Source of the DNA: Dissophora ornata
Taxonomy: Eukaryota > Mortierellomycota > Mortierellomycetes > Mortierellales > Mortierellaceae
DNA: 30,438 nucleotides
Reading direction: 5' to 3'
NCBI GenBank assembly: GCA_025201705.1
Contig: MU616953.1
Span: forward strand, 1 to 30,438
Shown here: positions 1-12,170 of the stretch, piece after piece
Position numbering within the stretch: position 1 is the stretch's first letter
How the letters are laid out: each line of letters begins with the position of its first letter
Notes under the pieces: model-generated
What the model saw: only the letters and a program-made list of their open reading frames with translations
Told to the model about the DNA's origin: nothing
Database searches by the model: none
Program-made: the position numbers and the translations under genes

Positions 1-334
1 TTTTTTTTTTTGCTGTTTGGGTTACTACCCAGACCTTAATCCATGTGTCTTTGGAGAATGATGTATCAGGTAAAGACACTCCTCGAAGGTTTGATGTCTA
101 AAACCACCGGTATCATATCTTTATACGTCTATGAAAAATTAGCTCAAACACATTGCTGTAGGCAGGAATGTTGAGTTTGGCTGTGCACCAAACTGGAGAA
201 AAAAAAACTGACAACCTGGTGTTGGCATGGCGTTTTGTTGATATGTGAAGTTGTTGAGGAGTGTGCTGACAATGTTAGCGAAGCAAGTGGAGAAGAGGAT
301 GCAGAGGCGTAAATGGCAGACACTTCCTCAACGA

Positions 335-906
335 TTACTGTAGACCAAAACTGAGGCAGATTCTTGAGAGCCTCAGTGGTACTTTATATTCGCAGAAGGT
401 GCCGATGGAATAGTCTTAGCCGCCTAGTCTATCAAACGCGCATGAGGCGTAGGGCTGTTGGGACGGGTCACTGGTGCATGACTGAACCAATAACTCGCCA
501 CCAATTATAGTGAAGTCGTTCATCAGAGATTTTGATATGGCTAGAATATTGTCCTTGTCGGTAATTGCTACCTGTGCCACAATGACAAGTGCTAACTTGT
601 GAGCACAATCAACCAGCCACCTGTCTTATGAAAGCAAACCTCCGATGTCGAACTAGACCACCACATTTATTGATCCTCTTTGTGGAGACTCATCATCATT
701 TGACCACATAGGAAGATTGCGTATTGGCCACTCCACTTTATCCTTCTGAGCGCCCATGTCATGGAGGCGAAGAAAGTGGCTGAAGGAGCCATGGCAAGTC
801 AAAATAACTAATAACTGCTTTGGCTTTTGCATACATTGGGCACAAGAATATATCCTTGAGGTCAGATTGCTCAATAGACAGTGGGAATTCCAAACATCCA
901 CCAGAA
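335..906 (-). pseudogene. decayed protein-coding relic, family unknown
   Basis: Reading the minus strand from about 906 down to the TAA at 335-337 gives protein-like sequence rather than random codons. One frame (about 906-759) reads FPLSIEQSDLKDIFLCPM. A second frame then takes over with VEWPIRNLPMW and DDESPQRGSINVVV, and continues through stops at 653-655 and 626-628 with DRWLVDCAHKLALVIVAQ and DKDNILAISKSLMNDF. I therefore infer one frameshift near 760-790 and at least three nonsense codons. No family is recognised. It could be a remnant of a multicopy fungal gene or effector, or chance. Everything else in the first 1 kb, including the T11 run at the window start, shows no feature I can support. 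Confidence 0.3.
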
Positions 907-950
907 CTACAACAAAAAAAAAACTCACAACATGTCAATGGAATTGCGGA

Positions 951-2400
951 CATGCGAATTTAATGTTGATGATTGGAAAATGGTCAGCGCGTGAAACGGA
1001 TGAGGCCGACGTGAGTAAAAGCTAACTAGCTTTGGAATGTGGGACAAGACAGCGCAACTCCCCTGGCCACTCGTTGGTGTTTGTTTCACTCGGTTGCCGT
1101 AGTTCTCGCGCTAGGTTGATCGCGTCCTACGGGGGGCCGAGCAACGAATCAACGCGTATCGTTGGGCGATGACGAGAGAAAAATGAGGGGGGGGGGGCCA
1201 GGCGTGAGTAAGCAAAGCAGACACATGTTGGATGCGATGCATCAAGGATGTCATATTTTTCTTGGTTCTGTGCGCACTGCTGATCGGGGAAAAAAATATA
1301 GAGCGCCCTCACCCAAACAAAGATTGTGCTTTTTTTTTCCTTGTGTACGGTATGCGTGCTTGGACCAGTCAAACATGGACACAGTACACGCATGAGATGC
1401 GGGATTAGGTTGGGGATAGATGGAGTAAGCAGCCTCGCAAAAAGAAAAAGAAAAATAAACCATAGGAGGAGGCTGTCCATTGTTTTTGTTGCGCCTGTGC
1501 ATGAGCGAGCCATGCGTTGTTCTCACTCCTCCTCGCCCTTTTTTTTCTTGCGGTCCTCCTTGTATGCAGTGCAACCTTGGGGGAGGATAGACACGCGCTA
1601 CCCGAGATGATCGAATTTGAATGTGTTCTAGCTCTCATCAATATCCTCTTTCAAATCAAACTTTCAAGCGAGCAACGGCGAAGGGGCTGGGCAAAACCCT
1701 CTCAACGTTAGGAGTTTCAAATGGAGCCCCGCCAGGCTCAGTTTGCAGTGGCAAAGGTGACGGAGGGGTACAAAAAAAAAAAAAAAAAGGTACTGTATGA
1801 GAGTGAAAGCAAGCAGGGTCGAAACAAGGGTTGGTGCTACAATCGGATGTGGGGCATCTGCTTTTCTAGTAAGGAAGAGAGGTCTTCTCTCCGTCTTTGA
1901 CGGCGCGGTTCTGTTATCGTCCCCTCAAAGACATCTCGAAACCTTGAGCAACAATTGAACGACGAGAAGGATACAACAACATCAATATCCATAACAATAG
2001 CTCACGGCCCCTCGGAGCGTAGCGGACAAAAACGTGCATTGACAGGGGATCCGTTTGTGCGTCTCATGGTCACACCAGTTTCCGGTTACGCTTTCCCGGC
2101 GCAGACGCTCCCTTCTTGTTCTGCAAGAGCTTATTGTGGATCATGTATGTAGTGTGTAGTCTACATGGATGCTTGCTTGGTCGTTTAGTCCGTTCATGGT
2201 CATCCGTCGAGGGGTGCTTCCTCTCTCGTTCCATATTTTTTTATGGTTTGAGGTACAGAAAAAAGGGAGGTTGAAAGTGCTCTCAATTCAGGTCGCAGGC
2301 AAGGCAGACCATGTGTAGTCATAAGCGAGAGCAAAAGAGGTGGGGGGCACGTATGTCCGCTGCAAGTGAGCATAGAGCATACCAGAGCGACCGCCGATGG
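951..2400. other. intergenic region without a supportable gene
   Basis: No open frame here has protein-like composition, a splice pattern or a known motif. The stretch holds homopolymer runs, including a G run at about 1189-1198, a T run near 1331-1338 and an A run of about 17 at 1772-1788. It probably contains the distal upstream region of the gene starting at 3145, but no specific regulatory site can be named. Confidence 0.6.
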
Positions 2401-2679
2401 GGGGGCGGGCTACGCATGGGAGGACAGTAGAGAGCATCGCATTGTTTGCTGGGAATGGACAATGGGTCCAGGAGTTCATTCCGAGCCCATCGATGCACAT
2501 GCGTCTAAATCTGAGCATACCAGTGCATGTGCGGGGCAGGTGTCAGCATGGCGACCATGCTCCATGGTCTGGCTCGATTCGATTTGTTTTGATTTGGCTA
2601 TTTTTCCCTTGCCTCACTCGCTTGCTTCACCAGACGAAGAGACACACGGAGAGAGTGCGAGAGAGAGAGAGAAACGGAT

Positions 2680-2940
2680 TGCGCTTGTCCCCTTTTCACT
2701 CCTCTTGCCCATTTGCCATCCTCCTTCCCATCTTCCTTCATCCCTCTCCCAGTCAGTCGGTTGAGCCATTTGCTTTTTTTCGTTCCACCCGAATCCATCT
2801 CGTCCGCTTTATTTATTTTCTTCCCATTCCTCCCATCCACCCCTTCCCACCTCGACACTGCCCCTCTCTCTCCTTCGTATCCGTTATTGCTCTCCCCCTG
2901 CCCCCTCCTCTCCCGCTGGAGGATTTCTTCATATACTCTA
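2680..2940 (+). promoter_or_regulatory. pyrimidine-rich promoter / 5' leader of the WRKY-type gene
   Basis: About 260 bases are dominated by C and T on the plus strand, with repeated CTCCC, TTCCC and CCATCC blocks. The tract ends about 200 bases before the ATG at 3145. Long C/T tracts just upstream of transcription starts are common in fungal promoters, so this most likely marks the core promoter or the start of the 5' leader. No TATA box or exact start can be assigned. Confidence 0.4.
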
Positions 2941-3144
2941 TATTTTTATACATTTTTTATTCTCCCTACTGGGCGCCATTGGGACACAGCGGACAAAGCA
3001 GTTACAGCTATCCCATCCTCCTACACAACAGACAGCCAAACCACCCCCATTCCGGCCAGGGCACACAGCATCCAAAACGGGCTCGCTTACACGACCAATT
3101 GACGCTAGTCCTTCCCAATCCAGCACAGACGATATTGGCCGACC

Positions 3145-6070
3145 ATGAACTCGACCCAATATGGCTACCACCCGTACCCCTCGCCGTCTCAGACCCAGGC
3201 ACAGGTGCCTCAGCAGCAGCAGCAGCAGCAGCAGACATTGTCCCCCCAGCAGCAGCACCAACAACAGGTCCTCTCGCCTCAACAGCAGCAGCAGCAACTG
3301 CAACACCCGTCCGATACATCCTCACAGCAGCAGCAACAACAACAACAGCAGCAGCAGCTCTCGCCTCAGCAATCACCGTCGTCTTCTCACCACCACTCGC
3401 CAGAGCAGCAGCATGCCAGCAATATCAGCCTAGACCATGGCAGCAGCAACTCTAATAGTATTTCCACCTCCAACAACAGTACTAACGGAAACAACAGCAA
3501 CCACTTGGAGCAACACCACTCACCCGCCCACTCAAATGTCGATGTCCAATCCCCTATCGACGCCGAGGGCGAACTCATTGTCCCTGTCCCTGGAGCCCCT
3601 CAGACACAGCAGAATGGGACAAGTGTCCCCTCCAGCGCACTGCACAGTCCCCCAAGCCAGGGCCATACCACGCTGCTGCCCATGCCCTCACCGGCCCTTG
3701 CTGCTGCCACGGCCGCCAACACGGCCGCGAACACTAACTCGTCTGCCAATCGGCAAATGATCATCCAGCAGTATCAGCAACAGCAACAGCAACAGCAACA
3801 TCACCAGAATCAGCTTAATATGGGCATGTCGATGCCTATGCAGCAGGGTGCAGCCAACGGTGGCCCAGGCACGATCAACACGATGATGTCACTCCATGGC
3901 CCAGCACCTTACATGCTGCCATCGCCCCAGTCTGCGGGCGGTCCATCCTCACTTCCTGCACTGCCACCGCAGAGCACAGACTTGGACTCTATTCTGGCAA
4001 AGTATGCAAACCAGCCCGAGCTGCTCAAGCTGATCATTGCGTCAAAGACAGAGGAGGATCGACGATGGGCAGAAGAGGCACGTTACAGAATGATGGATCT
4101 GATCATGAGAGGAGACAATCGCGGTGCTTCCATGGCCAGTTTCGAAGCTCTTGGTGGCGTCCCTGGAAATATGCCTGGTATGATGGGTATGCCGCCCAAG
4201 CGGCTCATGGAAGAAGGATATGTCCACCCTTCCTTTGGAGGGTTCCCACCCTCGGGGCCAGGGCTAGGCGCAGGAGGTCCAGGCTCAGGAGGTGCATCTG
4301 GACCGGGCGGCGCACCAGGATCAGCAGGAGGTCTACCTGGACTGAACCCTCCCTCGACGTCTGCGGGATCAAGTTCCGCGGGATTCCCCTCCATGTATGC
4401 GCAATCACAGATGCCTAATGCGTTCGGCATGGGCATGGGCGGTATGCATGGCTCGCAACCGATGATGAACCAGGCGATGGGAGGTGGGCCAAATGGATTC
4501 GGCCAGTACGTGGACCCGAGTTTGGCGCGAAAGAGATCCGTGACATTTGCAGGTGAAGTTCATCATATGCGCTCCCAGTCCCTGTCCTCGATGCCCTCGC
4601 CCAACGGTGCTGGACAGCTCGGAGGCATGCCAATGTTGGGAATGGGTGGTGGCGCGGATGCGTTTGGACAGCACCAACAGCAGCAGCAGCCAAGTCACCA
4701 GCAACAAGGAGGTGCTTTGCAGAGTTCTCAACAGTACCAGTTCCAGCAACAACAGCAGCAACAGGCACAGCCCCAACAGATGCACTTCCATCACCATTCT
4801 TCACAGTCGTTTTCGGGGGCCGCATACCCGCACCAACCATTTGGACAGCAGCACACGCTCCCTAGCCTGAACCACCATGGTGTCATCCGTAGAACAAACT
4901 CGCTTTCGCACTTGCCACAGACTCAGATCACGGTGACTGAGCCACGCCTGGTGGCAGGAAGGCCCAGGAATGACAGCTCGACGTCGATCCGAACCATGGA
5001 CGATGATAACAGTGGTATGTTTTTTCTCCTCCTTGATTTTCCTCCGTTACACGCATAATCTCAGTCCCCAATGGTCAGCTGGGTCGTACTGCTCTCTTTA
5101 TCCGTTTTTGCGTTTTATCTGTTTGGATCAATGATGACATTATGCACACAACAAAAATGCGCTATTGCGCTACTGGATGCAGGAACACCGAGAAAGAGAG
5201 CCAAGAGAGCACAACCTAAAAACAGCGGCCCAGTGGCAAACCAGTTTTGCTCAGAACCAAAGATACTAACCAACTCTTTTTTTTTTTTTTTCCTTTTTTT
5301 TTCTTTGAACTCTATAAAGATGAGGACTCGGATGATGATTACGACAACCACCCTATCACAGGGGGCATGGCCAGTCGTCCTGGCTCAGCGTTGAGCATTC
5401 ACAACAACATTGGCGGCAACCATGAGACATCGCTTACGCTCGAGTTTTCAGACATGGCCTCGGTCTCGGGCCATCATCACCATCATGGACACGATCACCA
5501 TGGTGAACAAGGACAGGCCAATTCTTCATCCTCTTTTAATAACAACTCGTCAGGTGGCGGCCATGCCAAGGGCCACAGGTCGACATCGTCGACGTCGTCG
5601 ATGTCAGGGATGGCTGGTGCAGGTGCGGATCACAAGCGGAAGCGGAAGCGCCGAGAGATGCAGCCGGTCAACAAGATCGTGGACTCACCCGAGCCTCATT
5701 CGGACCCGTTTCTGTGGAAGAATAATGGAAACACGACGCAGAAGAAGACTGGATGCAAGAGTATTTATTACAAATGTTCGAATAGCACTGCAGGGTGCAC
5801 TGTACGTATCTTGTTTCTTTAGGATGTTTTCTACTTGGTTGATGATGAATGCGAGGGAGGCGGGCGGGTATTTGTTTTATGCGATGCTTGTTGCTCATAC
5901 GAATTCTTTATTTGCTCTAGGTGAACAAAACGGTGACGGAGAAGGAGGGCGGTGGGTATGTGACAAAGTACCGAGGCGAGCACTTGGATGACTGCAACCG
6001 GCTCAAAAGGGCCCAGCAGCTTGCTCACCAACCTGCCCACAACGGACACCTGCAAATACAGAATGAGTAG
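3145..6070 (+). CDS. glutamine-rich protein with C-terminal WRKY/GCM1-type zinc finger (putative transcription factor)
   Basis: Three exons, 3145-5014, 5320-5801 and 5921-6070, encode 833 residues. Introns are 305 and 119 bp, GT-AG, and phases agree. The N-terminal third has several poly-Gln tracts. Around residues 275-335 a charged helical block (DLDSILAKY, LLKLIIASKTEEDRRWAEEA) is the only ordered-looking segment before the C-terminus. A basic stretch (HKRKRKRRE) precedes a finger at about 750-810: W756-K, YYKC776, GC783, then TKYRGEH805 and C809. This matches the WRKY-GCM1 superfamily order (W-K..YY+C..GC..V+..v..Y.GEH), with the core WRKYGQK replaced by WKNNGNT and ligands C-X6-C-X21-H-X3-C. 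Such fingers bind DNA, so a nuclear regulator is inferred; its targets are unknown. The start is the first in-frame ATG, in a CCATGA context. Confidence 0.85.
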
Positions 6071-6165
6071 TAGGAGTCACAAAGAACTCGAAAAAAGAAA
6101 AAAGAAAAAAGAAATGGCCCTATCCTCACATCCTTTGTATCATACCCCACCCGACCTAAAAGTCA

Positions 6166-6171
6166 AATAAA
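6166..6171 (+). terminator. AATAAA polyadenylation signal
   Basis: A canonical AATAAA lies 96 bases after the stop of the WRKY-type gene, inside the 181-bp gap to the convergent cotransporter gene. Polyadenylation of both genes in this gap would bring their 3' ends very close or make them overlap. Confidence 0.6.
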
Positions 6172-6251
6172 GCCAAATCAGAATGCATACTTTTTTTTTA
6201 TGGTCGAAAACGTTCTTTTCTATATATCGGGTCTTCTTATTCTTTCCATCT

Positions 6252-9200
6252 TTACAAAGTCATGGTGACAGTCAAGCTCTTAGCATGGAGTAACAACACT
6301 GGAATATCGATTCCATCCATGAGCAGATCCAGTTTCTCCAGGTACGCGACCGAACTCTGTTCTCTCAGACATGTCCCCTCCTCTGGTGCAGGGACGGTCG
6401 TGAAAACGATCGACGTTGTCTCACGCGAGGAATGGATCCGCATCAACTCGTTCAAGATCATGAGCTGCGTCTCGGGAGTGAGGTGGTCGAATTGAATCGG
6501 AGCCATCGACTGACTTGGACCTGGAGATGAAAGCACCCTAGCCGTCATCATGGGGTCTTCGTGCGGGAACGCCAACGGAATAGGAGAGGCTGAATGATGA
6601 GCATCATCACCAGGGACGATGACGTCGGAAGGAGCTTCTTCTCCAGAAGGCAATATGGAGTAAGCAGCATCTTGAGTGGTGCTGGTGCCCTCGGATCCTG
6701 ATCGGGGATGAAGGTTTTGGTTGTAGGTGTTTGCTGCTAGAGGCGACGAAGAAGTGGCGGCGAGAGAGCTGGCCCACGGGCTGCTCACTACACCACCAGA
6801 AGATGCTTGATGCTGTTGTTGTTGGTATGGATGTACAGACGATATTGGGTATTGTTGAGGGTATGCATGGCCGATGGTATGTTGCTCAGACTCTGTGGAG
6901 GTGACTCCGAGCGCGATTCCAAGGCCGTGTTGTTCTGAACCTAAAGAGGTATGCGCAAACGTCGATGGCCTGGATAGCTGTTGCTGTTCGGTCGACGCTT
7001 GTTGTGATGGCTGCAATGGCTGTTGCTGGTAAAGTCGTTGGGTGGTAGGAATTACCTGCTGCGATAACCGTCGCATCTGTTGTTGTTGTTGCTGCTGCTG
7101 CTGCTGATAAAGTCCACCAAAGACCAAATCGTCATCGTTATGGTCATAGTCTTCATCATCCTCACTGCTAATCGAATCTGACTCGCTCTCAGAGCTATCT
7201 GCGCTCGAGCCAAAATACTTTCTCGGCAACGGCACGCCCATCCTAAAGTTCATCGAGGTACCCAGGGGTACAGACGTGCCTAACCGACTCTCCATCGGAG
7301 ATGTGGAGCTAGTTAGCGTGTTCCTGCGCCGCAGTGCCCCGCTACTGGCGCCGTAGTAGTGAGACGATGAAGGGTGAGCAGATGCAACGGCGATGGGTGA
7401 TCCTTGTCGTAACCGAGGGGATGTGGCGGTATTGACACGGAGGGCATTGGAACTCGGATGGCCCTGAGCAGGATGTGAGATCGTGCGTCGTCGCTGTGGT
7501 TGCGGTGGCGTCAAAGGTTGGAAGGCAGGTCCGAATGGTGACCGGGGTGGGTTTGCAGTCGAGGACGAGGATGCGGGGTGTTGACCCGTAATGTTCCCGT
7601 AGGGTCCAGTCTCGTGAGACGAGTTTTGCCCGTCTTCTTGTATCCGGGATGTCTCTCCAGTCTCTCCAGTCTCCTCTTCCTCTTCCTCATCTTCCTCGTG
7701 AAGAGGCTCATGCTGTTGCCAAAGTGGGTTCATGTTTCTGGGACCGAGCGGCCTCTCCGCAACAGGGGCAACAGGTTCGACCTGGTGTATCTGCTCTTCC
7801 TCATCATCTGACCCGAAAGTCGGCGTCATCAGATCCCTGGGAGAGTCAAAGAGACTCTCGCCGCTTACAAGCCTCGCGTAGGTCTCGCTATCGCCGCCAT
7901 CCAGGCACATGACCTTGACCTCTGCAGGGATGCGCAAATTCTCCAAGAGCGCATGCAGTCGCTGCTTCTCCTCTTGAACATCTTCCTTGTACTCGACAAA
8001 GACCATAACTCGGAGGTGGTAGTTGTCCTTCCATTGCGGGACCATATGCAAGATACAACCCATTTGCAGGACCATGGCATATGTGTCAAAGTTCGTTGCC
8101 TCTGCCATCCGGCTCGCGCCATAGCCGTCTGAGATCGAGCCTGCTGTTCCGAGCACCGCGGGGATCTTGGGAGAATCGGAGCTCAGGTCCCGCGAGGCGC
8201 GCTTGTGAGAAAAGGTTTGGCTGTGATCAAAGCACTGCAAGGGCGCGATCGACATCTGCATGGGCCAGAGATCAATATACTTCTTCTTCTTCTTCTCGCC
8301 ATCCCTGTGGAGCGAAGAAGGACGAGAGGAAGGGGTGAAGAATGAGGACGGTGAGATTGCGCCGGTACTGAGTTGTTCAAAAAAGTGTTTCCAATTGCTC
8401 TTTTGCTCCTCCGGGAGTTCCAGTCGATCGAACCCATATCCGATGGCGACGGCTTTGTTGAGTGACAAGACATCCTCAATGATAGAGACGTAGTCTGTGA
8501 TCTTGATGGGCGCCTCGACACGAATGTTGTCGATCGGAAGACTGACCGGGATATTGAGCAATGTATGGTCCGTGTACGAGTTGTTCATGTTCGTGTTGGT
8601 CGCTGGCGAGAAAGGCCCCTTTTGCAGATTGAGTGAATGGGGCTGATGCTGAAAGGTTCCCTGTTGTTGAAGAAGTAGTTGCTGTTGCTGCAGCTCCTGC
8701 TTCTCCCTCAAGTACCGCTGCAGGTTAAATGATCCCAGGACAACGATATTAGGCCGCATTCCCCCAAGTCCCGTTCCGATCAACAGATTTCTGGCTCCTA
8801 TTCTCACGTTATCTGCGACGCTCAAGTTCACAAACGCCTTGATATGGAGTACATCCACAAACTTGAGCCAACTTCCTTGTTGCCGCCTGAACTCTGTCAA
8901 CACATCTCTCAGGTCGCCCAGGATGACATGTCCCAAGACATAGAGCGCACCCTTTTTCAAATGGTTACAGAACTGGATCAACTGATACTCTGATCGTGGG
9001 TGGTGCACAAGTAACAAGATTTGGGGCCTCCAGAATTTGACATGTTCCTTCCTTGAGTCCAGTCGGAGGAGGTACTTGCGGACCTGATGATAGATCAAAC
9101 TCTGAGTGACATCACCCCATCGTTTCGGTGGTGACCAGTAATGGATCCAGATGAAGAGGACAGCAGTCATGAGGCCACTCAAGAGACTCTGGCCAAGATC

Positions 9201-12170
9201 CACAAAACACATCACGACAGCCGACAGGACCATGCCTCCAAAGGCCGTCCACCAATGGAAGAACCGGAAGCTCGGTCGAAAGTTGGGTGCAGATCCAACC
9301 TTTAACAAGAAACAAGCCAGGTTGAGGATCAAGAATGTGAGCAGTGTGATGAGTGAGACAAAAGTAGCGATCGCGTTCATGTCGGTGAGGAAGAGACAGA
9401 ATTGACAGAGGATATAGGTCAAGAGAACTGCGAGTGTGGGCTCGTCTGTCTGTGGAGTACCCTGTCCAAAGACTGCGAGAAGTGGTAGTAGGTTGTCGCG
9501 AGCGATCGCTTGTAGAATTTTAGCTGCCCCAATCACACTACCCAGTGTTGCAAAAACTGAGGCCGCTAATGCTCCTGATGCGATGAATAATGGCGAAATA
9601 GAGACCTAGTAGTAGTGGAGCGGGTTTAAAAAATCGATATGGTCAGTCGCGCTATTTCCGTATCCATAGAAAGAGAGAGAGAGAGAATGATAGGTGAGTG
9701 TAAACTTACATCCTGGAGAACACTGAGATCCGTGTACATTGTGCTCCTGGAAATGGATCCTCCCATGAGAACAACAATGCAGAAGTACACACAAAAGGTC
9801 GAACCTACAGCCCAGAGCGTTCCGCTTGGGATGGATTTGCTCGGATCTTCCAGATCTCCTGACATGGATGCGCCTAACAAAAAAAAAAAGCACAAAAGAA
9901 TAAGCGGGTCAAAAAAAAAAAAAAAATCTCGTGCTTTTTTTACGCCTACAGCGATTTTGTCTTGTTCTTACCCGCAAGGATTCCAATGCAGGCAGGAAAC
10001 AAAACTCCAAAGACTGTTTGGAAACTCTGTTTTGATCCTTCCGGTCCATTCGTTGCCGTAAATCTTGGCCACATGTTATCCTGCAATGTTTCCCACGAGA
10101 ACCCTGTGTAGTCAATATTACGCTCCGGATGCGTGAACGGGGGCATGACCGCAAATGACACGAAGATGGAGAGCGTCGACAACAGGAGGATGACCGCCAG
10201 GACTAATGATGACCGCGCGAACAGCTAGAGAGAGAGAGAGAGAGAGAGAGAGGAGGGGGGGGTCATGCAAATTGATATAAAATACATCAAGTAATGTTGC
10301 TTAGTAAGAGATCAAGACAGCCGTTAGGCGAAAAATATCGCAATCTCTTCATATAACTCACTGTACCTTTGATCCGACGAGACAAACGAGCGTGCAGGAA
10401 ACAAGCAAGATTGTTCCATAGACGAACACCCAGAGCTGTGGTTTTTTTTTTTGTTTCATTTAGCAGAAGCGACGGGATTGACAAGTCAGAACGCGAGGTC
10501 GGTTGTTTCCTTCTTCTTTCTTCGCCTCTGTTTTCAACACTTGCGAAAACTGCCATTGTTTGGATAGAGAGAAAAAGAAAGAAAAGAAAAGAAAAAAAGA
10601 ACTTGCCGGACTCTCTGGCAGGACTCTGTACATTGTGCCTGAGGACTCTCCAAAGTTCGAGATCAGTGGTTCGACAAAACCGAGTACATTCATCCCGCAT
10701 CCCACAACTGTACACAAAAAGTAGATCAATCCAATGCTTCCACCAAACTCGGGTCCTAAGCTGCGACTAAGTAGGTAGTACACACCACCACCTATTTTTT
10801 TTTTTGTCATTTGTTCACAAAATCACATATCACACACAATCAGAGTGTTAAATGTCAAGGATCATGCCTTTTATGCGCACAAGGTAAGGTACCGGGGTGA
10901 ATGAAGGCATGGCTCTTACCTCGCACAGTTCCGTTCGTGCTGATCGCGCTTAATGACATTGTCGTAAAAATATTGATCGCATACCCGACCACAAACATAC
11001 CCATCGTCCCTACGACACCAGCCTGAGCGATAATGAATCCGAAACGCAGGAACAAGATGATGCCCCAGATACTCAGTACACATGGCACAAACACGCCGGA
11101 GAAGACTCCCAGTTTCGAGGACTTTGTCGTGGCAATCACAGGATTGAGTCGTGTCGGGAAGACGGGCTCAGCTCCTCCTCCTCTTCCTCCTCCTCCTGCT
11201 CCTGCTCCCGCACCTGTAGATCGGCCATTGTCATCACTGCTGTTGTAAGGCTGTTTAAACATCAATCGATCCTGAATCGATCGCCCAATTCTTGATGCAG
11301 CAGCTGCAGCAGCATGGAAAGTCTCCGCAGCACCACTAGAGGCAATTGTGCTGTACGACAACTTTGACTGGCCATGGTTCCCCAAGAGGCGCGTGTTTTC
11401 GTCCAGCTCTGATGCGGCATTTTGTGCTGTGGGAAGTGTTTAGTCAATCAGTCCCATGAAACATTGAGAGTAATGAAAAAAAAGGGGACAAGAAGTGCAA
11501 GAGAAGCAGGAGAAGCAAGAGAAGGAAGGGGGGGATTAAAAGGGGAGACGAGAGGATGATTAGTGATTGATTTGAACATGACAAGGCAAGGCACAAACAA
11601 AACAGCAACCACGCAGGGACGAGCGACTAGGGGATGGACAAATGGCATTGGCACAGCCTGGCATTTCCATTCCCCCCCCCATCTATCTCCTCCCATCCAT
11701 GCAAGTGGTTGCATAGATTTACCTTGTACGCCCGGCTGATCGAAATAGCTATCCCGCTGATGCTGCAGGGTTTTGGAGTGGGACATTGCTTCAGAGGCAA
11801 GCAGCTCTTCCTCCTGTGCAACCAACTCCTGGCTCATACTTCCTCGTCGTAATCGACGATTGAACGCGTCCAGGTTCTCCTTCCAGGTTACGGCCTGGTA
11901 GACGGTATTTGGCCGAGATATCCCTGGTAGGACAGCATTCGGAGGACGTGCTGACTTTGTCGAGGTCAGGTTCGAGGACACAGTTGAGGAGGAGGAGGAG
12001 GAAAGTGTTGGTTGGTGTGTGAAATAGTTTCTTGGGGTCGAGGGAGAGGAGTAAGGTCGGTTTAACTGTGGTCTGGTTGGCTTGGGGGTGTCGTTGTCAT
12101 TACTGGCGCTGACTTGTGAATTGTCTGTGGGTGTGAAGGTGCCATTGTGGTGCCTTCGTGGTTGCGACAT
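6252..12170 (-). CDS. VHC1: cation-chloride cotransporter, SLC12 family (Vhc1-like)
   Basis: Seven exons on the minus strand (12170-11723, 11426-10920, 10791-10607, 10435-10367, 10224-9972, 9873-9710, 9605-6252) encode 1659 residues. Family signatures run in order: [21 protein letters not shown] (first membrane segment, about residue 250), [63 protein letters not shown], and [19 protein letters not shown]-terminal cytosolic domain follows from about residue 690 with [13 protein letters not shown]. The family moves K+ or Na+ with Cl-; the yeast member Vhc1 is vacuolar, so vacuolar K+/Cl- transport is inferred. Oddities are an apparent GC-AG third intron, a CT-repeat acceptor tract before exon 5, and a Ser/Gln-rich insertion of about 425 residues (roughly 1130-1555) before the final C-terminal segment. 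The protein is much longer than yeast Vhc1 (about 1100 residues) mainly because of that insertion. Confidence 0.93.
10225..10260. repeat. (AG)n microsatellite in intron 4 of the cotransporter gene
   Basis: About 12 AG units are followed by a G-rich run. Read on the minus (coding) strand this is C6 plus a CT dinucleotide tract ending in the CTAG acceptor directly before exon 5. It therefore doubles as an extreme polypyrimidine tract. Confidence 0.85.
10436..10606 (-). other. GC-AG intron (intron 3 of the cotransporter gene)
   Basis: The upstream exon ends in phase 0 at 10607 (LPESP) and the next begins in phase 0 at 10435 (LWVFVYG). No GT donor nearby gives phase 0. GTTCTT and GTCCGG both leave one extra base and break the conserved frame. 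A GCAAGT at 10606-10601 does fit, and it is the usual donor of GC-AG introns. The acceptor reads CCACAG. Confidence 0.75.

Noticed and set aside
1..11. Poly-T at the window start as a telomere or retroelement end
   Set aside because: No telomeric hexamer repeat is present and homopolymer runs of this size are frequent throughout the window.
2397..3455. 352-codon plus-strand frame overlapping the start of the WRKY-type gene
   Set aside because: It is a C/T-rich leader translated in one frame followed by the shadow of the CAG repeats; no domain or splice support.
5700..6070. WRKY/FLYWCH finger as part of a Mutator-like transposase
   Set aside because: No transposase catalytic core, terminal inverted repeats or target-site duplication is seen around it, and the gene has ordinary introns.
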